Shown here one piece after another: positions 54,053-63,553 of a stretch of DNA of 64,000 bases (position 1 is the stretch's first letter; the number at the start of each line of letters is the position of its first letter). The notes below the pieces were generated by a model. The model was not told the DNA's origin, did not search any database, and was given only the letters and a program-made list of their open reading frames with translations. This stretch comes from Chondrinema litorale (GTDB lineage Bacteria; Bacteroidota; Bacteroidia; Cytophagales; Flammeovirgaceae), in the NCBI RefSeq assembly GCF_026250525.1, contig NZ_CP111049.1, positions 1 through 64,000 on the forward strand. Reading direction: 5' to 3'. Made by a program: the position numbers and the translations under genes.

Positions 54053-57000
54053 CTATCTTATAATAGTAATAGAACCCTTATATGCAGGAAAACCATCTTT
54101 TAAATCGAGTACATAATAGTAAGTACTTACTGGCATCTCGTTTCCATCTTTATAGAATCCGTTCCATGGATTTAAATAGCCTGGCTCAGATTGATAAATC
54201 TTTTTACCCCAGCGGTTAAAAACAGTTACAACTGCTCTTGGGTATTCATCCATCATATCAATCTCCCAGTAATCATTTATTTGATCATTATTTGGTGTAA
54301 ATGTGTTTGGTACAAATAGTCTTGGTGTAACTGTTACCACAATAGAATCTGTACTTAAACAGCCTTCTATAGTTGTACCTGTTACATAATAAGTTGTAGT
54401 TACCACTGGTGAAACTACCGGATTAGAAATATTTGGATTACTAATAGTTGTATCTGCAGGAGACCAAGTGTAATCTGTTCCGAATTTTACTCCTAATTCA
54501 GTTGAGTACCCTTCTCTAATAGTTCTATCTTCTGCTGCTTCAATTGGTGTTACATCTCTAAATTCTACGAACTCTGCCGAAGAAGTATCATTACAAAAAC
54601 CATCTGTTACCCAAACTCTGTAGAAGGTCTCTTCAGGGGGAGTTACACTTAATGATGCCACATTTCCACCATCAATACTTTCCCACTCTTCACCATCTAT
54701 AGAAGATTGCCATTGTACTCCAGCATAAATATCTGGAACACTAAGATCAATTGGTTGGCCAGGACAAACCGGATTTGGAGTTATGGTTAGATCACCTTGA
54801 AAAGCAAAATCTGAAATATTAATGATTATAGTATTAGAAGCTACACTTGGTGCTCTCAAACATTCTTCTGAACTAGAGAAAATTACAAATACTTCATCTC
54901 CATTTTCAAGATCACTAGATGAAAATGTCTCACTTGTTTTCACCATACGATCATTTACAAACCATCGGAAAGTCGGGTTCTCACCACCATTATTATAAAC
55001 TGGAGCTATTAATACCTCTCTAGCATCGCAATATAGACTATCTGCTGTAATTGCAATTTCTGGTGTATATGTTTCTTTTACATGTACATAATAGACAAAT
55101 GAGTCCGCAGAACATTCTAAACCGTTAATGTGTAACCAAACTTCTTTGTCTCCTGGTGTATCCCAAGTTACTTCACTAGCATTCAACCCATCTTCTGTAA
55201 TCGCTTCACCTCCATCATAATCCCAAGTGTAGGTTATTCCTGGAATATTATCTCTTATTCCTAAATCGATAGTTAAAGGTTGTTCTGCACAAACTGTATC
55301 CATTTTGCTATCAAAACCGGAGAAATCCATTATGTAAGTTCCTTCAGAATTGATCTCTGACAAACAGCCACCATTATCAATTTGAAGTGTAATTCTTTGA
55401 GAACCTGTTTCTGTCCAAGTAACATAATATGTTTCTAATGAAGGTTCTTTTACCACATTTGCTGCTGTACCAAAATCCCACATATAAATTGAGCCTGCTT
55501 CAGCTTGACCCGTAAAAGTAATTTCTACAGGTTCTCCTAAACATGCAGCTGGAGATACAGTAAAATCGGGAACTGGTTCTTCTAAAACTTGTACTGTTTC
55601 TGTAAAAGTAACATCAGGACATGTTCCTCCTCCAATGGTGAGTTCAATATTTTTCTCTCCTGCATCTAACCAATAAACTTCGTAAGAATCATTTCCAAGA
55701 TTACCCGAAGGAATACCTCCATCCCAATCCCATGTTAATACTGCTCCATCTTCTTTCGATCCATTAAATTGAACAAGTACAACTTCACCTTCGCAGAAAG
55801 TATTTTTATTAGGAGTCAATGTAAAGCTTGCTTCACTTGCAACTTGAATCGTAGCAGAATATATTGGAGTAATACAGCCACCATTATCGATCATAAGTGT
55901 TACTTCTTTTGTACCACCCTCTGCCCAAACTACATTATAATCTTCGCCAGTAGCACTAGAAGCTGCAACTGTTGCTGTTCCTCCATCAAAATCCCATATA
56001 AAATCCCAAGTTGCATCGTGAGTCCCTGTAAATGTTACATTTGCAGACTCGCCCACACAAGCCTTTGCATCTAGATCAAAAGTAGCAACAGGTAGTTCAT
56101 TAATTTGAAAATCTCGATTTTCTGAAATTGTACCACAACTACTAATGATATCTAAAGTAACAGTTTTAGTACCCGGATCAGGCCAACTAATTTCATACTC
56201 ATGTTTTCCAGGAGTTTTAGTAATATTTGCATCAGTATCAAAATTCCAGTTAATAGAAGCTCCTGGTTCAACATAACCATCAAAACTTATAGTAACTACT
56301 TCATCCTCACATAGAATATCTTTTGCTGCTAAAATGTCAAACCCATCAGGATCGGTAACAAATATAGAGTCTGTAAATACTTCTGATACACAACCATTTT
56401 CTTCTATTTGAAGAGAAATATATTTGGTACCTGCAGTAGTCCATCTTAATGAGATTGCTTCGTTACCAAGACTGTTAATTATTTCTGCATCTCCAAAATC
56501 CCAATCGAAGTCGGCTGCACCGGCAATACTTCCATCGAATTGTAATAGAATACTCTCATTTAAACAGGCATATACAGGAACTATAAATGCTGCTACTGGA
56601 AGTGGGTTAACAGTAACTTGTAAAACAGTATCGGTAATACAACCATTATTATTTACAGTTACATTAATGTCTTTGTCACCCGCAGTTTCCCAAATCATTT
56701 GGTAAGTATTTACAGCAATTGAATCTACTTGCGTTGCGTCTGCAAAATCCCAAGTAATTACTTGCCCATCTATCACTGTTCCTGTAAATGCGATTGAAGC
56801 AGGCTGGGTAGTACAAACTGGTTCAGAAACTTCAAAGCTTATAACTGGTACTTCACCAATTTGAATACTCTTAGATGTAGTATCATTTGGACAAACAACA
56901 CCTTCAACAATTAGATTAATTTCTTTTGTACCTGCATCAGCCCAATAACCTTCATAAGTATCTGTGCCTGTTAGCTCAAAAGTTCCTCCACCAAAATCCC

Positions 57001-60000
57001 AAATTAGATTTGCTTCTGGCTCTGCAACTCCAGTAAATGTAATTCTCACAAATTCATCTAAACAACCTTGATTGATAGTTTCAAGCAAGAAATCAGACTC
57101 ATTATTTACTGTAATACTTTGTGTAACTGTTTCAGAAATACAACCATCTTGCTCGATATATAAGCTAATATCTTTTACTCCACTTTCTGTCCAAACAACC
57201 AGATATTCTGTATCTGAAATTTTAGTGGCGTCTCCTCCATCCCAATCCCAATAGAAATCTGCATCATCATTTGCTGTACCAGTAAAAGTGACAAGGTTTG
57301 CATCAAATCTACAAACTAAACTAGATGGTAATTCGAAAGCAGCAATAGGAGTAACTGCCACATCTATTACCTGAAATGCTGTATCTGAAGGACATAAAAC
57401 TCCTTGAGCAATTACTGAAATTGTTTTTTCTCCTGAAGTGTCCCATGTAACAGTATATTTTTCTGATGTTCCATCTTTCACCGCTACACCCCCATCAAAA
57501 TCCCAGATTAATGTAGCTCCATCTTCTAATGATCCTGTAAACTCTATAGTAGCAAAACCTGGATTACAAACTGTGCTTAAATCTGCTTGTAAATCGAAAG
57601 CTGAAAAATTATTTACCTGAACTATTACTGTATCTACAGCTGAACAGCCAGTAATTTTATTAATTGTTTGAAGTGTTACTTGCTTAAAGCCACCATCTGG
57701 CCAAGTAACAGCATATTCTTGAGTACCAGGAGTTCTTACAGCAGTTCCACCATCAAAATCCCAGTTAAATGTGGTAGTAGATAGTAAACCATCTCCTCCA
57801 TATTCAATTAGAATATTATCAGTTGCACAACCTCCAACTGGCGCATTAATTACTGCAGTTGGTGTACTTTGAATTTCAATTTCTCTTACTAATTGTGCTG
57901 AACAACCATCCAACTCTACATCTAATGTAACAGTCTTAGTCCCTTCTGTATCCCAAGAAATTATGTATTGCTGATTATCTAAGTCCTCACTTATAACTGC
58001 GCCTCCATCAAAACTCCAATTAAAAGTAAGTCCACTTGAAATCAATTCTGCATAGCCAATAGCTACTTCAGAATATTGGCAAGCTGTTGAAGGCATTAAG
58101 AATGTAGCAAGAGGAGTTTCTTTAACTAAAATGGTTTGTGCTACTTCTTCTGATAAACAATTATTTTCAGAAACTGTAAGTCTGACTGTTTTTTCTCCAG
58201 GCTCAGCCCAATAAACTGAATATGTCTCACCAGTGCCAGTTTTTGATGCTATACCTCCATCCCAATCCCAATTATAGGTTGCAGAGTTTGCAGCAGTTCC
58301 AGTATATTGAACTATGGCTTCAGTTGGTGTACATACCTCTGTAGGTATTGAAAAGTCTGCTGTAGGTATTGGCCAAACATTTATCTGACGGCTATAAGTA
58401 TTTGAAATACAGCCTCCATCTTCAATTTGTAAGGTTACTGTTTTAGTTCCAATTGTATTCCAGCTTACTTCATATATTTCTTCATCTTCTGATACTTTAG
58501 TTTGACTACCTCCATCAAAACTCCAATTGAAAGTTGCATTTTCTCCTGCACTTCCTGTAAATTGAATAAGGGAAGTTTCTGTAGTGCCACACACATTTAA
58601 ATCTGCTGAGAAAATAGCAACAGGATTATAAACTTCGATATCTTGAGAAAACTCAGATAAACATCCATTTTCTTCTACCGAAACAGAAATAGTATAAGTA
58701 CCTACTGAACCCCAACTAACTAAATAATTTTCTCCCGTTTGCTTGTTGGCTGTTCCACCACCAAAATCCCATGTTGGTGTACCTGTGCCAGAATAACTTA
58801 TAGTTGCCTGATTTGGAAAACATACGCTCGTTGGAGCATTAAAAGAGGCAACTACCTGTTCCGTAATTGCAATATTCTGTGAAGTACTGGTTGTACAACC
58901 ACTTTGAGTAACATCTAAATTAATAGTTTTTACACCAGTCGAATTCCAGATAAGCTCATAAGTTTCGTTTCCTAACGGATTTACATCATCAGCACCACCG
59001 AAGTTGTTCCAATTAAAATTAGCTGTTAATGGAGTTGTTCCTGTGTATTGAAGCGTAATTGTACCACCTGCACAAGTGCCACCAGTTAATGTGAAATCTG
59101 CAGTTGGTAAAGGATTTACATTGATGGTTAATGAATCTCTAATGTTATAACATCTTCTATCACATGGGGTACCTGTAGTAGACTGAACCCAATAAATTGT
59201 TGTATCTGTTGGAGCTACAAATATACTAGTAGTTGTTTCGCCAGTACTCCATAAATATGTACCATCACCACCAGAAGCAGTTAACTCAACTGTTTCACCT
59301 ACACAAATGGTACTTCCCGGATTGTCTGATATTAAAACATCATTTTTTATTTGAGAGATATTGTAGATTTCTTCAATTTGAGTAGCATCCATTGCTTCAT
59401 CATAAAAACGTAAAAAATCTATTTTACCTGAAGCTTCTTCATTTGGAGTACCAGCAGGACCATCTTCGAATAATTGAAAATCGTTATCCAAATTAGAAAA
59501 ACCTGCAGTTGATAATCGCATTTCTTCTTGACCATTCAAATAAACAATCATTTCAGAAGTTGCATCATTTCTAGTAATGGCAATATTTATCCATTCTGTA
59601 ACATTGTTAACCTCGGATATAACAGTTGTGCCTTTTACCAGATTTGCTGCTGCCGAAGAGTTTTTTGTTTGGAAGACCAATCTATTGTCAGAATCTAAAT
59701 ATAATCCTGCATCTGTACTTGATTTAAACCTTAAAATTCTTCTTCTTCCTGATGGACTATTGGATGCACTTGTAAATTGAAAAAATAATTGGAGTGAATA
59801 GGTATCAGTAGGTAAATTATTCTTTTTAAGATTCAATCCTGAACCGTTTGAAAAAATGTAGATAGAATCTGTTCCATAACATACTCCATCGCCTGAAATG
59901 TAATTCCCTAAATCTCCTAACTCTTCGAGATCATGAATTCCTGCAGCAGGATCATCATTTTCCAGATTACCATCAAAATTATAGCAGGCTACCGGAAAGG

Positions 60001-60082
60001 GAGTTGTTAACTGCCCGAAACTGGTACCATAAAAAAATATACAAATCGTAAATATTAGATTGGATAAAATTTTATACCTCAT
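54053..60082 (-). CDS. Giant secreted LamG/PKD-repeat protein with a type B T9SS sorting domain
   Basis: The 2009 residues begin with a signal peptide (~1-23). A LamG/concanavalin-like domain (~30-245) is followed by an Ig-like module (~250-320, TICVGETVELTASGG) and a block of 16 PKD-like modules of ~80 residues (~325-1650). Each module has a core like FNWDFDGG or IWDWDGG and one Cys near the start (e.g. PTEVC) and one at the end (e.g. NGC). Further Ig-like modules follow (~1650-1910). The C-terminus is a gliding-motility-type B sorting domain: VPNTFTPNNDQINDYWEI, VTVFNRWGKKIYQS and FPAYKGSITIIR. The adhesin or surface role is inferred from architecture. The PorP gene is 4 nt downstream. Confidence 0.95.
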   Translation of the reverse strand: MRYKILSNLIFTICIFFYGTSFGQLTTPFPVACYNFDGNLENDDPAAGIHDLEELGDLGNYISGDGVCYGTDSIYIFSNGSGLNLKKNNLPTDTYSLQLFFQFTSASNSPSGRRRILRFKSSTDAGLYLDSDNRLVFQTKNSSAAANLVKGTTVISEVNNVTEWINIAITRNDATSEMIVYLNGQEEMRLSTAGFSNLDNDFQLFEDGPAGTPNEEASGKIDFLRFYDEAMDATQIEEIYNISQIKNDVLISDNPGSTICVGETVELTASGGDGTYLWSTGETTTSIFVAPTDTTIYWVQSTTGTPCDRRCYNIRDSLTINVNPLPTADFTLTGGTCAGGTITLQYTGTTPLTANFNWNNFGGADDVNPLGNETYELIWNSTGVKTINLDVTQSGCTTSTSQNIAITEQVVASFNAPTSVCFPNQATISYSGTGTPTWDFGGGTANKQTGENYLVSWGSVGTYTISVSVEENGCLSEFSQDIEVYNPVAIFSADLNVCGTTETSLIQFTGSAGENATFNWSFDGGSQTKVSEDEEIYEVSWNTIGTKTVTLQIEDGGCISNTYSRQINVWPIPTADFSIPTEVCTPTEAIVQYTGTAANSATYNWDWDGGIASKTGTGETYSVYWAEPGEKTVRLTVSENNCLSEEVAQTILVKETPLATFLMPSTACQYSEVAIGYAELISSGLTFNWSFDGGAVISEDLDNQQYIISWDTEGTKTVTLDVELDGCSAQLVREIEIQSTPTAVINAPVGGCATDNILIEYGGDGLLSTTTFNWDFDGGTAVRTPGTQEYAVTWPDGGFKQVTLQTINKITGCSAVDTVIVQVNNFSAFDLQADLSTVCNPGFATIEFTGSLEDGATLIWDFDGGVAVKDGTSEKYTVTWDTSGEKTISVIAQGVLCPSDTAFQVIDVAVTPIAAFELPSSLVCRFDANLVTFTGTANDDADFYWDWDGGDATKISDTEYLVVWTESGVKDISLYIEQDGCISETVTQSITVNNESDFLLETINQGCLDEFVRITFTGVAEPEANLIWDFGGGTFELTGTDTYEGYWADAGTKEINLIVEGVVCPNDTTSKSIQIGEVPVISFEVSEPVCTTQPASIAFTGTVIDGQVITWDFADATQVDSIAVNTYQMIWETAGDKDINVTVNNNGCITDTVLQVTVNPLPVAAFIVPVYACLNESILLQFDGSIAGAADFDWDFGDAEIINSLGNEAISLRWTTAGTKYISLQIEENGCVSEVFTDSIFVTDPDGFDILAAKDILCEDEVVTISFDGYVEPGASINWNFDTDANITKTPGKHEYEISWPDPGTKTVTLDIISSCGTISENRDFQINELPVATFDLDAKACVGESANVTFTGTHDATWDFIWDFDGGTATVAASSATGEDYNVVWAEGGTKEVTLMIDNGGCITPIYSATIQVASEASFTLTPNKNTFCEGEVVLVQFNGSKEDGAVLTWDWDGGIPSGNLGNDSYEVYWLDAGEKNIELTIGGGTCPDVTFTETVQVLEEPVPDFTVSPAACLGEPVEITFTGQAEAGSIYMWDFGTAANVVKEPSLETYYVTWTETGSQRITLQIDNGGCLSEINSEGTYIMDFSGFDSKMDTVCAEQPLTIDLGIRDNIPGITYTWDYDGGEAITEDGLNASEVTWDTPGDKEVWLHINGLECSADSFVYYVHVKETYTPEIAITADSLYCDAREVLIAPVYNNGGENPTFRWFVNDRMVKTSETFSSSDLENGDEVFVIFSSSEECLRAPSVASNTIIINISDFAFQGDLTITPNPVCPGQPIDLSVPDIYAGVQWQSSIDGEEWESIDGGNVASLSVTPPEETFYRVWVTDGFCNDTSSAEFVEFRDVTPIEAAEDRTIREGYSTELGVKFGTDYTWSPADTTISNPNISNPVVSPVVTTTYYVTGTTIEGCLSTDSIVVTVTPRLFVPNTFTPNNDQINDYWEIDMMDEYPRAVVTVFNRWGKKIYQSEPGYLNPWNGFYKDGNEMPVSTYYYVLDLKDGFPAYKGSITIIR
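55130..59115 (-). repeat. Sixteen PKD-like modules of the 2009-residue protein
   Basis: The repeats are visible at the protein level as a WDFDGG/WDWDGG/FNWSFDGG core every ~80 residues, with a linker such as PxADFxxPxxVC before each and GTKTVTLxVxxxGC after each. They are divergent enough that the DNA copies are not identical. Coordinates are approximate, from residue ~325 to ~1650. Confidence 0.85.
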
Positions 60083-60431
60083 GCCTTGCCATTTATCTTA
60101 CTTGCTGAACGAAATAAAATTATTATCTATATCAACAGGGTGTACTATGTAAGCTTTAATGACAATTTGAAGATATAATACATAGGTTTTCTACTAATAT
60201 TTAAGCTTTTTTATTTTAAAAACTGAAATACTATGTATTTAAGCCACTTTTTATATTTTTTCTATAAAGATTTATTAATAAATGGGAAAGTTCGATTATT
60301 ATTTCCTTGATGTATTTTATTAAGCAACATTGCTGAATAAATAAAACTAATTAGCACTTATTAAGAAAGGTACCTGCATAAAGCAGTAATAGGTACATTG
60401 TTATAGCATATATCGTTTAAATTCTTGTAGA
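60083..60431. other. 349-bp region upstream of the giant PKD gene
   Basis: It lies between the PKD gene start (60082) and the permease stop (60432). It should hold the PKD promoter; I recognise no exact -7 element. A hairpin at 60370-60396 is probably the permease terminator. No ORF is credible here. Confidence 0.45.
60370..60396 (-). terminator. Candidate terminator of the PadR-permease operon
   Basis: The arms GTACCT and AGGTAC (60370-60375 and 60391-60396), with an alternative inner CTGC/GCAG pair, are followed on the minus strand by CTTTCTTAATA. It is 36 nt after the permease stop. Confidence 0.5.
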
Positions 60432-63074
60432 TTAGTCACTTTTCAAATTCTTTACAGGATTCACCATTGCACTTTTTAAAGTTTGTAGAAAACCTGAGAG
60501 AATGGCAACAAATACCACCAAAATACCAGAACCTACAAAAATCCAAATACTTAATTGAGTGTGATAGGCAAACTGTTGAAGCCAATTATCCATAAAAATC
60601 CAAGAAAACGGTATGGCTATTATCAAAGAGATTAAAATCAATTTTAAGAATCCAGAGCTGACCAACCATAATATAGATGGAACTGAGGCTCCTAGTACTT
60701 TTCTTATACTGATTTCTTTTTTGCGTTGTTCTGTAGCAAATGCGACCAAGCCTATTAAACCCATGCTAGCTATAATGACACATACAATAGAGAATATGTA
60801 AAATATTTGAGAAAACCTCTCTGTAGATTCATATTGACTTTGAATAGCTTGATCGAAGAATCGATAATCGAAATAGGATGCAGGAAACATAGCTTCCCAA
60901 TGCTTTTCTACAAGAGCTAAAGCTTCTTTGGGAGTACCATTAAATCTTACTGAAATTACAGAAATATTCCCTCCATTTAAAAAAAGACTTACTGGCTCTA
61001 GAGAATGTGCTAATGAGTTATAATGAAAATTCTTTACCACTCCTACTACATTTCCGGCTCTGCCCATCTGGCTAAAAGGCTTGCCAATGGCATCGTCAGA
61101 ACTTTGCCAACCAAAGTTTTTCACCGCCACTTCATTTAATAAAAATGCATTTGAGTCTGCTGGTGAACTACTCAAATTTCTGCCAGCAATTATTTGCATA
61201 CCGAAAGTTTCCAAAAAATTCTCATCAATCCGCACATTATATAAACTAGAATTAATTTGTTTACCCTCTCCGTTTTCTGTCGTTGCTAAACTATTCCCCA
61301 AACCATTTACCAATACATTTCTTGAAGCTGCTACATTACTTATATTTTTCTCTTGTAATAAAACCTGTTTAAAAACTTCAAATTTGTCTTTCACTTCTTG
61401 GCTCCCGTTTACTTTAAGCATCAACACATTTTCTTTATTCAATCCCAAATCTTTATTCTTGATAAAAGAAAACTGCTTGTTAATCATCAATACTCCTGAA
61501 AGCAAAAAAACGGTAATCACAAACTGACACACTACGAGTAACTTTCTTAAGCTTGCACTTTTGTTTCCGTGTCCAACTAATTTCTTCATACTATTGAGTG
61601 GTGAAGTTTTAGAAAAAACTATGGCTGGATAAATTCCTGAAAGCAAACCTGCAATAATGGTTACTAGCAAAAGATAACCTATAGTTTGCATATTAAGAAT
61701 TTGAAGCTGAGCTCTTCCAGTAATCATCGAGAAAAGTGGCTTGAATATTTCCATAAGAAATACTGCAAGTATTAAGGCAAACAAACTTGTAAACACTGAT
61801 TCGGCTAGATGTTGCAAGAATAGATGACTTTTCTGTGCTCCCAATACTTTTCTAATTCCACTTACAGATTCTTTTTTTACCGAAATCGCAGTGGAAAGAT
61901 TTACATAATTGATAATAGCCAACAACAAAATGCAGAAACCAATAGAAGCGAAAATCCAGATGCTTTGTCTGTTGCCTGTAGCTCCAAGCTCATAACGCAA
62001 ATCAGAATCTAGATAAATAGATTTTAAGTTTTGCAAACTGAATTCATAAAACATATTATACTGCTTCATGCTATCACCCATGTATTTATTGATAAACTGA
62101 GGAAGCTTATCTTCTAAAAGTTCTGCACTCACATTCTCTTTTAGCAAGAGATAAGTATAAAATCCATTAAAAAACCAACCATCAGATTGTAATACCTGTG
62201 GTTGTACAGTTTCGAGTGTGCTAAATGAACCCAATGCCTCATATTGTATATGCGAGTTTTGCGGGCAGTCTTCTACAATTCCAGTAATTTTATACTCCGC
62301 TCCTTGGTTGCCAGCATCGTACAAAAACATGGTAATGGTTTCACCAATTGGATTTTCATCACCAAAATATCTTCTTGCCATGCTTTCTGAAAGTACCAAA
62401 CTAAATGGTTCTTTTAAAGCTGAGTTTGCATCTCCACTTTTCAGTTTGAAATCAAACGCATCAAAGAAAGAAGGATCGGTAAATAACAAATTATTTTCTG
62501 CGATTAAGGTCGTGTTTTTCTTCACCACCGCATTATTTCTATCGAACCGAACAGCTGCTTCAACCTCTGGAAAATCTGCTAACAATTGTGGGCCAATTGG
62601 TGGTGAGGTTACTGCTTGTTGAAAAGTTTCTGACTCTGTTTGTACCCCACCTGCTAATCTATATATGCGATCGCCTTTGGTATGAAATGCATCATAACTC
62701 AACTCAAACTGTACCCACAGAAATATTAATGCAAAAGATGCCAAACCAAGTGCTAAGCCTGATATGTTGATGATAGATTGTGTTTTTTGCCTTTTGAGGT
62801 TTCTGAGATAAACCAATAGATAGTTTTTGAACATAGGAACAATGTTTAAAGTGAGGTAATCCTTTTTTCTCTTTTTAAAAAAGAATGGTCTGAAATAATG
62901 AACAGCATCAAACAGATATAAAAGCTTGGCTTTTTGTAAGCCTTTTTCTCTCACATTCTCATAAAAAACTTCTGCTAGATCGCCTTCAATTTCTTCCAGA
63001 AACTGTTCGTCACAAAAGTTCTTAATCAAAGCGAATATCCATTCCGGAGGATTAATGTCTTTGGGTGCTTTCAT
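60432..63074 (-). CDS. ABC-transporter permease with N-terminal prefix domain (FtsX/MacB-like)
   Basis: The 880 residues begin with a soluble ~75-residue prefix (PPEWIFALIKNFCDEQFLEEIEGDLAEVF, permease prefix domain 2-like), then a double FtsX permease: first helix at ~105-125 (IINISGLALGLASFALIF), MacB-PCD domain (~130-375), three helices, a second permease half ending FATEQRKKEISIRKVLGASVPSI and two last helices. The prefix may couple the permease to its ATPase or regulator. It is translated from an ATGA overlap with padR, so the pair is coupled. Such padR-permease pairs are frequent in Bacteroidota; the transported substrate is unknown. It has no ATPase gene nearby. Confidence 0.93.
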   Translation of the reverse strand: MKAPKDINPPEWIFALIKNFCDEQFLEEIEGDLAEVFYENVREKGLQKAKLLYLFDAVHYFRPFFFKKRKKDYLTLNIVPMFKNYLLVYLRNLKRQKTQSIINISGLALGLASFALIFLWVQFELSYDAFHTKGDRIYRLAGGVQTESETFQQAVTSPPIGPQLLADFPEVEAAVRFDRNNAVVKKNTTLIAENNLLFTDPSFFDAFDFKLKSGDANSALKEPFSLVLSESMARRYFGDENPIGETITMFLYDAGNQGAEYKITGIVEDCPQNSHIQYEALGSFSTLETVQPQVLQSDGWFFNGFYTYLLLKENVSAELLEDKLPQFINKYMGDSMKQYNMFYEFSLQNLKSIYLDSDLRYELGATGNRQSIWIFASIGFCILLLAIINYVNLSTAISVKKESVSGIRKVLGAQKSHLFLQHLAESVFTSLFALILAVFLMEIFKPLFSMITGRAQLQILNMQTIGYLLLVTIIAGLLSGIYPAIVFSKTSPLNSMKKLVGHGNKSASLRKLLVVCQFVITVFLLSGVLMINKQFSFIKNKDLGLNKENVLMLKVNGSQEVKDKFEVFKQVLLQEKNISNVAASRNVLVNGLGNSLATTENGEGKQINSSLYNVRIDENFLETFGMQIIAGRNLSSSPADSNAFLLNEVAVKNFGWQSSDDAIGKPFSQMGRAGNVVGVVKNFHYNSLAHSLEPVSLFLNGGNISVISVRFNGTPKEALALVEKHWEAMFPASYFDYRFFDQAIQSQYESTERFSQIFYIFSIVCVIIASMGLIGLVAFATEQRKKEISIRKVLGASVPSILWLVSSGFLKLILISLIIAIPFSWIFMDNWLQQFAYHTQLSIWIFVGSGILVVFVAILSGFLQTLKSAMVNPVKNLKSD

Positions 63075-63415
63075 ATTTTTCCGGGTTTTATATCGAATGC
63101 TATATCAGGAATTTGTTTCCATAATCTTTGGCGCATCTCCATAGATTCCTTGAGCACCTTTTGGCCATAAGTGGTAACTTTATAGAACTTCTTTCGCTTA
63201 CCTCCACGCTCCTTACTGGGTTCTCCAAAATAAGATTCTAGATAGGCTTTGTCTTCTAATCTGTTTACAGCAGCGTGTACTGCGCCAATGCTAATTTTTC
63301 TTCCGGCTTGGTTTTCTAATTCTTTTTTAATCATTACTCCATAAGCATTGTCATACAGCACGCCTATTGTGAGTAAAACCAGTTCTTCAAATTCGCCTAG
63401 ATATGTTCCTTTCAT
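63071..63415 (-). CDS. PadR-family transcriptional regulator
   Basis: The 114 residues are a compact winged-helix PadR protein: LGEFEELVLLTIGVLYDNAYGVMIKKELENQAGRKISIGAVHAAVNRLEDKAYLESYFGEP in its HTH part (~5-66), then the beta-wing KKFYKVTTYGQKVLKE and a short C-terminal dimerisation helix. It lacks a long C-terminal domain, as in the s2 subgroup. Its stop overlaps the start of the permease by 4 nt. It probably represses the operon; a 12-bp direct repeat upstream (63445-63456, 63498-63509) may be the site. Confidence 0.93.
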   Translation of the reverse strand: MKGTYLGEFEELVLLTIGVLYDNAYGVMIKKELENQAGRKISIGAVHAAVNRLEDKAYLESYFGEPSKERGGKRKKFYKVTTYGQKVLKESMEMRQRLWKQIPDIAFDIKPGKI

Positions 63416-63444
63416 CTTTTATAAGATTCTATTAATTTCATATT

Positions 63445-63509
63445 TGTATATAAAATTAGAAAAAATTTTAATTTACTCCTATTATATATTTCATAAATGT
63501 ATATAAAAT
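63445..63509. promoter_or_regulatory. Two 12-bp direct repeats TGTATATAAAAT, candidate PadR sites
   Basis: Identical TGTATATAAAAT at 63445-63456 and 63498-63509, 53 bp apart (centre to centre), lie in the AT-rich 138-bp region upstream of padR. They could be operators; with such AT richness chance is not excluded. Confidence 0.3.
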
Positions 63510-63553
63510 AGAGATGAATGGTTAGATTTTATTTGAAATGGAAATCTTAAAAA

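Noticed and set aside
55130..59115. Regular repeats that could be mistaken for a CRISPR array
   Set aside because: The repeats are ~240 nt, divergent in DNA, and lie in one open frame as PKD-like modules.
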